The notes under the pieces were generated by a model. The model searched no databases. It saw nothing but the letters and a program-made list of their open reading frames with translations, and was not told where the DNA came from. From Cytophagales bacterium (GTDB lineage Bacteria > Bacteroidota > Bacteroidia > Cytophagales > Cyclobacteriaceae): a DNA stretch of 64,000 bases. The translations under genes were made by a program, and so were the position numbers. The stretch is from assembly GCA_033344775.1 (NCBI GenBank), contig JAWPMT010000005.1, positions 1,409,501 through 1,473,500 of the forward strand. The letters are read 5' to 3'. Of the stretch, positions 57,180 to 64,000 are shown in pieces. Numbering within the stretch: the stretch's first letter is position 1; each line of letters starts with the position of its first letter.

Positions 57180-58079
57180 TGTAAATTAGATGTAAAGCGA
57201 GATGAAACTCATTGTAAACTATTTTAAAACTGAGGTGAAAGAAATTGTAAACTAGCTCAAGTATTTGTCTATCAATCACTTACAAGTATAATTAAGCTAC
57301 TTTCTAAAGTCAATTTTCGACGATATTTCTGTGTCTGAAAATGGCAAATTGGTACAAAAACATACCTTCACACTTACCTTAACTACCTCTTTTTAGTGGT
57401 AATAATTGATGAGAATGCCAGGAAGGTTACTTGGAAGCTACCAATAAGCGATATTAGAATTGTTCAATTTCAAAGAAGGGTGATGTGAGTTTTACTCTCC
57501 AGGCATCACGTAGTACGGATTGATTGATGGAAGATCAGCTATTCCATTTAAAGAATTGAGATCATTAGTCTACTTTCTATTATCTAAGGACTTGACCGTT
57601 CCTCGATACGGTTGGCTCTCGCAATGATCTTTTTGAGGAGATTGGAGGATCCCTGTCTTACTTATTTAGCTACCTCCTAAATCGAAGTTTTAATTATCCC
57701 CCATATAAATTACTGCCCACTAAGTGTTGAGATAGATCATCCAAATGCCTTTTAGTTGATAGAGTCGAACTGGAATGTCAGATGATTACAGTTATCATCC
57801 AAGAGCAGATCGATAAGATTTAAGGAATGCTAATTGCTTTGAAAAGCGAGATTCCGTTCCTTGCTTGAAAAGAAATATCCATGAAAATATGATTTTTCTA
57901 AGCTACTCCTAAGGAAGCCCCACTAATGATTGCACTTGGCTAAGAATTCGTATGGAAATGTAATACCTATTCCTTAAGAAATATTGGCCTAAGAAGATCA
58001 GCTCCTTAAGCAAGCCTGTGTTGATGTTCTCATTGACCCCAACAGTGCTTAATTATTGAGATTTAAGATGCAGGTACGC
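57180..58079. other. Non-coding region with degenerate repeat traces
   Basis: About 900 bases without a supported gene. From roughly 57900 onward, fragments resemble the array units to the right: CCTTAAG at 57974, CTCCTTAAG near 58010, and the unit-end sequence CAGGTACGCT at 58071-58080. This suggests one or more decayed units. 57180-57890 shows nothing recognisable. Confidence 0.5.
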
Positions 58080-59232
58080 TAAAAGAACTTGTTTTGATTG
58101 TAAGCGCATGCTGACGTGTAAATCACCGCATTTCCTTAAGGAAACTTGATTTGAAAGTGCTGTTTCCTAAGGAAACCTCTTTGATGGAGCTACATTCAAT
58201 ACCCTGCCATTTTCAGCTTCTTCCTCCTTTAGCGTGGAGATGCATTTGCTAAGGATTTTCATGCCCACACTCCTAAGGTTGGTTCGCTAAAATTTGAAAA
58301 TCCTTAAGGAAACTCGTCCATGTAAGCGCTTCTCCTAAGTAAACTCGCTTGATGAAGTCAATGCCTTTTGCATGGTATTTCAAAAAAGCACAGATGCGCT
58401 TTAGAAACCCGTTTTGATTAAAGCGAATTCTAACATGAAAATCACTGCATTTCCTTAAGGAAACTTGATATTTCCTAAGGAAATCTCTTTGATGTAACTA
58501 CACACAAAGTCTGGCCATTTTCAGCTTTGTTCCACTTCAGCTAGGTGATCCCTTTGCTAAGGAAATTTAAAAATTGCTTAGGGTTTTTTATTCCTACACT
58601 CCTTAAGGCGGGTGTGTTGAGTTTTGAAAACCCTTAAGGAAACTCGACTATATAAGAGCCTTTTCCTAATTGAGCTCGCCTAAATGACACCATACCTCTT
58701 ACATCCTTTTAAAAAAGCGTAAGAGCGCTTAAGGAGCTTGTTTTGATTAAAGCGAGTTCTGATATGAAAAATCACTACATTTCCTTAAGAAAAATTGATA
58801 TTTCCTAAGGAAACCTCTTTGGTGTAACTACATACAAAGTCTGGCCATTTTCAGGTTCTTCCTCCTTTAGCGAGGAGATGTATTTGCTAAGAATTTATTC
58901 CCTCACTCCTTAAGGGGGTGTATTGAAATTTGAAAATCCTTAAGGAAACTCGCACGATGTAAGCGCTTTTCCTAAGCGAACTCGGCTGGATGAGGTCAGT
59001 GCCTCATACATGGTGTTTAAAAAAGTGCAGGTGCGCTTAAGAAGCTCGTTTTTACTACAGTGCATGCTGACGTGTAAATCACCACATTTCCTTAAGAAAA
59101 CTTGATATTTTCTAAGGGAACCTCTTTGGTGTGCCTACACACAAAGTCTGGCCATTTCCAGGTTCTTCCTCCTTCAGCGGGGAGATGCATTTGCTAAGGA
59201 ATGTTAAAAAATGCTGAGGGTTTTTTATTCTT
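58080..59232. repeat. Tandem array of about 320-base units rich in CCTTAAGG palindromes
   Basis: Four imperfect copies stand head to tail: 58080-58399, 58400-58728, 58729-59036 and a partial 59037-59232. The anchor TTTCCTTAAG occurs at 58131, 58450, 58780 and 59087, giving periods of 319, 330 and 307. Complete units contain TTTCCTTAAGGAAA (or a one-base variant), then TTTCCTAAGGAAA, a shared GTCTGGCCATTTTCAG-like block, CTCCTTAAGG and TCCTTAAGGAAACTCG. No frame is open through a unit, and the units are far too long and spacer-free for CRISPR. Function unknown. Confidence 0.85.
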
Positions 59233-60011
59233 ATTTTTATACAATTATCGATTATCATACCACATACAAACCTGAGTTCCCGCTAAACCAAATAATTGAT
59301 ACTATATGGGTAGCAAAAGCTGATTCTTTTGATTTCTCAGCAAGACATCATGCACCACTGTTTACCGAACTAATCTTTAATTATGGTGATCAATTTCGGG
59401 TAGAGGGTGAAAATACGGACAGCTTTGGGGCATCTAAATCGGGTCACTTCATAATCTCTGGCTTAAAAACCACTCCTTTTCGAACCACTCTATCGGGTAA
59501 GCATTTGAATGTAGGATTTCTGCTTAAACCTCATTATTATGGAATACTTCAAAGAAAATTGGGAAGTAAAGAAATGTTTGCTTTATCCAAGGTAATCTTT
59601 CATGAGTTAGTAGAGCCTGGAACTCCAAATTTCAAAAAAGCGGAACCTGCACTTATTAGTTTCTTTGTCTTTGCGGATATCGATCCTGATTTGGAAAAGT
59701 TTGAGCGTCAGATCTCACCGCAATTCATGCGGAGTGGAGCATTAAGAGATTTCAATCATTCAATTACTGTCACACAAAAGTCGTTCATTGAAAAATTTAA
59801 GAAATTCTATGTGATTACGCCTAGTGAATTCCTAAGGTTGAAGCAAGTAAACTATGCAACAATGTTGATTCAAAGACATCCAAATGCTGCCTTGACCCAA
59901 ATTGGCTTTGAGTCTGGGTTCTATGATCAGTCTCATTTTATCCGAGTCTTCAAGAAACATCACGGATGCACACCCAAGCAATTTCAAAATAGCAGATTTG
60001 GTAGGGGGTAA
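59211..60011 (+). CDS. AraC-family transcriptional regulator
   Basis: The 266-residue product has an N-terminal sensor region (YHTTYKPEFPLNQIIDTIWV, LFTELIFNYGDQFRV) as in AraC proteins with the DUF6597 domain. The C-terminal AraC helix-turn-helix pair follows from about 175 (FKKFYVITPSEFLRLKQVNY, IGFESGFYDQSHFIRVFKKH, GCTPKQFQ). The only ATG in frame lies in the last repeat unit of the array. The first 14 residues are hydrophobic and aromatic and probably not part of the original protein. It likely controls the two genes downstream. Confidence 0.85.
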   Translation: MLRVFYSYFYTIIDYHTTYKPEFPLNQIIDTIWVAKADSFDFSARHHAPLFTELIFNYGDQFRVEGENTDSFGASKSGHFIISGLKTTPFRTTLSGKHLNVGFLLKPHYYGILQRKLGSKEMFALSKVIFHELVEPGTPNFKKAEPALISFFVFADIDPDLEKFERQISPQFMRSGALRDFNHSITVTQKSFIEKFKKFYVITPSEFLRLKQVNYATMLIQRHPNAALTQIGFESGFYDQSHFIRVFKKHHGCTPKQFQNSRFGRG

Positions 60012-60075
60012 ACTCTGTACAATTTTGAATCCAACTTAATAATGAGGTTTGCCGACAAAAATCTAGGATTCATTT

Positions 60076-60639
60076 ATGAAATGTTCAGTTTTTATTGCGA
60101 CCAGTTTAGATGGATACATTGCTAAACCGGATGATAGCGTAGATTGGTTACAGCGTGCTGGCAATCAAGAAGCAGACATGGCAGGCAATGCGGGAATGGG
60201 ATTGTTGGAATATTTGGCAACCGTGGATTGTATGATTATCGGGAGAAAGTTAATGGAGGTTCTTTCAAGTTTTGAATTAGCTCCAGATCAGTGGCCATAC
60301 GGTGACATTAAAATCTACGCGCTCAGCAATTCTATTAAAGAAGCACCTGATAACTTAAAGGATAGGGTAGAAATGTATTCTGGGGATATCAACGTGTTGG
60401 TTTCCAGACTTGAAGATGACGGCTATAAGCATGCTTATATTGATGGGGGTAATACAATTCAAGGATTCATAAATCAAGAATTAATCAACGAAGTAACTAT
60501 TACTATTGCTCCAATTCTTTTAGGAGAAGGGAAACGTCTTTTTGGAAAAACGTCCAAGGACATAAACCTGAAATCAGCGAAAGTTGAATCTTATCCAAAT
60601 GATTTTATTCAAGTGAATTACACTGTGGATTATCTCTAA
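60076..60639 (+). CDS. RibD/dihydrofolate-reductase-like protein
   Basis: The 187-residue product has the DHFR-fold pattern [20 protein letters not shown], then [33 protein letters not shown] and [17 protein letters not shown]. This is the RibD C-terminal/YyaP-like group, NADPH-dependent reductases of mostly unknown substrate. It starts 64 bases after the AraC gene and ends 3 bases before the UvrA2-like gene, so a shared transcript is likely. Confidence 0.88.
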   Translation: MKCSVFIATSLDGYIAKPDDSVDWLQRAGNQEADMAGNAGMGLLEYLATVDCMIIGRKLMEVLSSFELAPDQWPYGDIKIYALSNSIKEAPDNLKDRVEMYSGDINVLVSRLEDDGYKHAYIDGGNTIQGFINQELINEVTITIAPILLGEGKRLFGKTSKDINLKSAKVESYPNDFIQVNYTVDYL

Positions 60640-60642
60640 CCC

Positions 60643-62895
60643 ATGTCAAATATCATTATAAAAGGGGCCAGGCAAAACAATCTAAGAAACATAGATCTAG
60701 AGGTACCTAGAAATAAAATAGTTGTATTTACTGGTGTTTCTGGTTCTGGAAAATCTTCTTTGGTCTTTGAGACCATTTCTGCGGAAGCTCAACGACAGCT
60801 ATATGATACCTTCAGCACATTTGCCAGAAGTCGATTACCGAAATTCGTTCAAGCTGACTATGATTTAATACAGGGACTTTCTCCTGTAGTTCTGCTGGAG
60901 CAAAAGAGAATCACCGGCAATGCGCGTTCAACAGTAGGAACAATCTCTGAAATTAGCAGCTTTCTTAGGATTTTGTTTTCACGTATTGGTCATCCATCAA
61001 TTGGCCCATCAAATTACTTTTCATTTAACTCTCCCGAAGGCATGTGTCCAATATGCGGAGGAGTAGGCACAATAAATGAAATTGATATAAATAAGGTATT
61101 TGATTGGACAAAGTCACTGAATGAAGGTGCTATAAAATTTCCCGATTTTAAGGTTGATTCGTTAGGATGGAAAATAGTAGCCAACTCCGGATTTTTTGAT
61201 AACGACAAACCTCTCAATCAATATTCCGAGGAAGAGAAGAAACGATTACTTTATGCTAATGGAGAAAAGTTCAAATATGGACATGGTGACACTGCTTTTG
61301 ATGCAAATTTCAATGGAATTGTAACGAAGATTAAAAAGGGTTTCCTGAATAAAGATATTAGTAGTTTATCGACGAGAAGAAGAAAAATAATTGAGCAATT
61401 TGTCACTTCTAACGCCTGTAATGAATGTCACGGGAGCCGTCTGACTCAAAAAGCTTTAAATGTTCAAATAGCTGGAAGTAATATACATGAACTGTCGGAA
61501 TATCAATTAAATGACCTCCATGATTTCGTTTTGAGCATTGAAAACGAAGAGGCAATTACTGTTTTAGATCAAATCACATTTAGATTAAAAAACTTGATTG
61601 ATTTGGGCGTAGGTTATCTGAATTTGTCCAGGCAAACAGGAACGCTATCAGGAGGAGAAGCGCAAAGGGTTAAGCTGTCAAAGCAGTTAGGTAATAGTCT
61701 GACGGAAATGCTCTATGTGTTGGACGAGCCTAGTGTGGGATTGCATCCAAGAGATGTGCATTTAGTAAATGATCTATTAATGGATCTGCGTGATGCTGGT
61801 AATACCATTTTAGTTGTTGAGCATGATCCCGACGTGATCAAAATAGCGGATCATATCATAGATATGGGGCCAAAAGCAGGAAGACATGGAGGAGAAGTTG
61901 TATATCAAGGTTCTTATGAAGGAATTAGAAACAGCAATTCTCTGACGGGAAGAATGCTAAAGGAAGGCGTACCCAAGAAGGGCAATTATCGACAAGCAAA
62001 TGGATATTTCTCAATTTCTGATGCGAATGACAACAACCTTAAAAACATATCTTTAGCAATACCTACGAACATATTTACGTGTGTTACTGGTGTGGCAGGT
62101 TCTGGAAAAAGTTCATTGATACATCAGGCTTTCTTAAGAGAACATCCTGAATCGATAGTGATTGATCAAAGCCCCATCGGAAAATCTAATCGTTCCAATC
62201 CAGCTACTTACGTTGGTGTCTTTGATGACATCCGCAATTCGTTTGGTAAAGTAAATAATGTACACCCGTCGACTTTTAGCTTCAATGCTAAGGGTGCTTG
62301 TTCAAAATGCGGCGGTACTGGATTTATTCACATTGATATGGCCTTCCTTGATCCAGTAAAGACACAATGTGAACAATGTGAAGGTAAGAGGTATAATGAA
62401 ATGGCTCTAGTCTATGAGTTGAATGGGAGGAATATCGCTGAAGTATTAGATATGACGATCAATGAGGCAATCCGATTTTTTGAAGAGGAATCGATCCTAA
62501 AGAAACTCGTATTACTTGAGAAAGTAGGAGTGGGTTATTTGAAATTAGGACAATCCCTTTCAACGCTTTCAGGAGGAGAATGCCAACGTGTGAAATTGGC
62601 AAGTGAATTACATAAAGAAGGAAATGTTTACATATTGGATGAGCCTACATCAGGATTACATTTATCTGATATATCACTAATCATCAAACTATTCAATGAA
62701 TTGGTTGATAATGGGAATACGCTTATTGTCATTGAGCATAGTCTTGATATTATTCATGTTGCCGATTGGATTATTGATATAGGGCCAGAAGGCGGATCAT
62801 TAGGAGGTGAACTGGTTTTTGAAGGGACTCCAAATGAGTTGATGAAACATCCAACGAGCTATACAGGAAAGTATCTCAAAATGTATACAAGCTAA
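60643..62895 (+). CDS. UvrA2-like ABC ATPase, short class
   Basis: The 750-residue product has two ABC modules, with Walker A sequences [14 protein letters not shown] (near 32) and [14 protein letters not shown] (near 485). Signature and Walker B segments are [17 protein letters not shown] with [13 protein letters not shown] and [16 protein letters not shown] with [13 protein letters not shown]. Zinc modules are CPICGGVG with CNECHGSR and CSKCGGTG with CEQCEGKR. It is about 190 residues shorter than UvrA and appears to lack the UvrB-binding region, as in UvrA2/DrrC-type proteins linked with drug resistance. The DNA is visibly AT-richer than the core genes. Confidence 0.9.
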   Translation: MSNIIIKGARQNNLRNIDLEVPRNKIVVFTGVSGSGKSSLVFETISAEAQRQLYDTFSTFARSRLPKFVQADYDLIQGLSPVVLLEQKRITGNARSTVGTISEISSFLRILFSRIGHPSIGPSNYFSFNSPEGMCPICGGVGTINEIDINKVFDWTKSLNEGAIKFPDFKVDSLGWKIVANSGFFDNDKPLNQYSEEEKKRLLYANGEKFKYGHGDTAFDANFNGIVTKIKKGFLNKDISSLSTRRRKIIEQFVTSNACNECHGSRLTQKALNVQIAGSNIHELSEYQLNDLHDFVLSIENEEAITVLDQITFRLKNLIDLGVGYLNLSRQTGTLSGGEAQRVKLSKQLGNSLTEMLYVLDEPSVGLHPRDVHLVNDLLMDLRDAGNTILVVEHDPDVIKIADHIIDMGPKAGRHGGEVVYQGSYEGIRNSNSLTGRMLKEGVPKKGNYRQANGYFSISDANDNNLKNISLAIPTNIFTCVTGVAGSGKSSLIHQAFLREHPESIVIDQSPIGKSNRSNPATYVGVFDDIRNSFGKVNNVHPSTFSFNAKGACSKCGGTGFIHIDMAFLDPVKTQCEQCEGKRYNEMALVYELNGRNIAEVLDMTINEAIRFFEEESILKKLVLLEKVGVGYLKLGQSLSTLSGGECQRVKLASELHKEGNVYILDEPTSGLHLSDISLIIKLFNELVDNGNTLIVIEHSLDIIHVADWIIDIGPEGGSLGGELVFEGTPNELMKHPTSYTGKYLKMYTS

Positions 62896-63057
62896 ATTAA
62901 CCCTTAAAAAAGCAAACAGGAATCTGTACCTGTTCTAGTACCGTACTGATCAAGTACTTTTCTAGGCTATATTACATCATTCAATTTCGCTTCGTAAATC
63001 TGAATTGTCATTATTAATTCGATTAGTGATAGTCTGATATAGATGAAGACTGTCAGC

Positions 63058-64000
63058 TTATTGTATTAGCACTTTTAAAGGATTTTGAGGGCTATCTGGA
63101 AACTTCAATAGATAGGTTCCCTTCGATAAGTTCCCTGTTGAAATGGCCTGTCCAGGTTCTGATTTTCCTCGAAGGAGCAATTGGCCGCGTAAGTTTCTCA
63201 ACTCCCAGCTTGCGCCAAAGGCCAAATTGGTAACTGAGAAAGCATTCCCCTGTTGAATTGGATTAGGAAATACTTTAGGTGATTCAAAGGTAGAGGTTGA
63301 TTCAATTAAGACGATTTCAAATGACTCACTGGTACCATCGTAATCTGTTTGTGTTAACTGATAAAAAGCCTTCTGATTCAGTGGAAAGGGATCTACATAG
63401 GAGTACTGCTGCGGTGTGCCTGTAGTTCCTGCACCAGAGATACGTGCTATTTCGTCAAACATGATGCCGTCCATTGATCGTGTGATAGTGAAGTAGTCGT
63501 TGGAAATTTCCTGGGCGGTGACCCAGTTTATGATCACTTGGTTGTTTTCGATCTTCACATTGAATTCGGCTAGTACAATAGGAAGTGTACTACAATTACT
63601 TCCGCTACAGCCACCACTTCCACCAGAACAAGTGCCTGTATCTCCAGTAGGCTCATCACCAGCATAACTTCCGCCAACAATTACTGTTCCTCCGTCTACA
63701 TCGGTGCTACCTCCACCAGAATTGTTGTAATCTCCATCAACCTGAACCGAACCACCATCATCTGCAGATACATTTCCACTACCGGAGTTATCAAAATCAC
63801 CCTGTACCTGTATGGTTCCACCGTTTCGGACTTCCAAGATTTCAGAGCCGGCATTGTCGAAATCCCCGGTAATGACCACATCAGAATTGTCGATGTACCA
63901 TTCATTATTGATCACCGAACCTCTAACGGACATTTGTGTATTATTCAATAATGTGAGCACACCTCCGCCGTTCATGTTGAGTGCTACTGCGTCATTTGTA
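63058..64000 (-). CDS. Secreted protein with beta-helix repeats and T9SS sorting domain (5' end outside window)
   Basis: The frame is open to the window end, so the N-terminus is missing; the visible part exceeds 310 residues. It has short repeats of the form QVQGDFDNSGSG and QVDGDYNNSGGG, which suggest a beta-helix. A Gly/Ser/Cys-rich linker follows (TCSGGSGGCSGSNCS), then a fibronectin-like domain (VIINWVTAQEISNDYFTITR) and a type A T9SS sorting domain starting KVFPNPIQQGNAFSV and ending LKVLIQ. It is probably a surface adhesin or structural protein. Confidence 0.8.
   Translation of the reverse strand, partial: TNDAVALNMNGGGVLTLLNNTQMSVRGSVINNEWYIDNSDVVITGDFDNAGSEILEVRNGGTIQVQGDFDNSGSGNVSADDGGSVQVDGDYNNSGGGSTDVDGGTVIVGGSYAGDEPTGDTGTCSGGSGGCSGSNCSTLPIVLAEFNVKIENNQVIINWVTAQEISNDYFTITRSMDGIMFDEIARISGAGTTGTPQQYSYVDPFPLNQKAFYQLTQTDYDGTSESFEIVLIESTSTFESPKVFPNPIQQGNAFSVTNLAFGASWELRNLRGQLLLRGKSEPGQAISTGNLSKGTYLLKFPDSPQNPLKVLIQ

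Noticed and set aside
58080-59232. CRISPR array
   Set aside because: Units of 307-330 bases with imperfect copies and no unique spacers between short identical repeats; no cas genes nearby.
54576-62895. A second copy of the tmRNA 3' end marking the right element boundary
   Set aside because: None was found by eye. The boundary is therefore left open rather than assigned to the array or the UvrA2 gene.

Overview
The window is chromosomal DNA from a member of the Bacteroidota, most likely a marine gliding Cytophagales of the Reichenbachiella/Fulvivirga type. The lineage call rests on several things read directly: type IX secretion C-terminal sorting domains on three secreted proteins, gldC, a SusC/SusD pair, a tmRNA whose tag reads GESNYAMAA, Bacteroidota-style -7 elements (TAnnTTTG) and no usable Shine-Dalgarno sequences. 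The genus is inference.

Layout. 1-3015: mgtE (cut by the window edge), rsmA and divergent pdxA. 3451-7428: a twin-arginine-signal LodA-like protein, its LodB-like flavoprotein partner and a 50-residue lysine-rich peptide. 8136-15938: a housekeeping run, yceD-rpmF-fabH-efp-accB-accC, adk-obgE and grpE-dnaJ, with a candidate sigma-54-like promoter and an inverted repeat in front of grpE. 15988-24088: membrane proteins, lipoproteins and prfB with the classic programmed +1 frameshift. 24089-31114: a LytTR regulator, a PadR/FtsX-permease pair, an SDR enzyme, a YciI lipoprotein, a voltage-gated-type potassium channel with a zinc-ribbon tail, and gldC. 31172-42521: secreted and outer-membrane proteins on the minus strand (vanadium-haloperoxidase-like, BNR-repeat, SusD, SusC). 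42832-54213: hppA with an extra C-terminal tail, a ligase-associated-type exonuclease with folE and queD, cysH, an epimerase, dnaX split by a slippery A10 run, a nitrilase and outer-membrane proteins.

54247-62895 is the accessory part. An ssrA (tmRNA) gene is overlapped on the opposite strand by the last codons of a large serine recombinase, which suggests an element integrated at the tmRNA 3' end. Behind the recombinase lie a 61-residue protein, a protein with a DnaA-domain-IV-like helix-turn-helix, and about 2 kb of non-coding DNA. This DNA ends in an imperfect tandem array with a period of about 307-330 bp, rich in CCTTAAGG palindromes. The last repeat unit runs into an AraC-type regulator followed by a RibD/DHFR-like reductase and a short UvrA2-like ABC protein, which look like one operon. 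The window closes in another T9SS cargo gene.

The most unusual observations are the palindrome-rich array feeding into the AraC-reductase-UvrA2 unit, the recombinase/tmRNA overlap, a dnaX gene in which the zero frame appears to give the short form, and the lysine-rich micro-ORF beside the LodA/LodB pair. Start sites were adjusted by eye where a signal peptide or family N-terminus indicated it. No alignment or database search was run.
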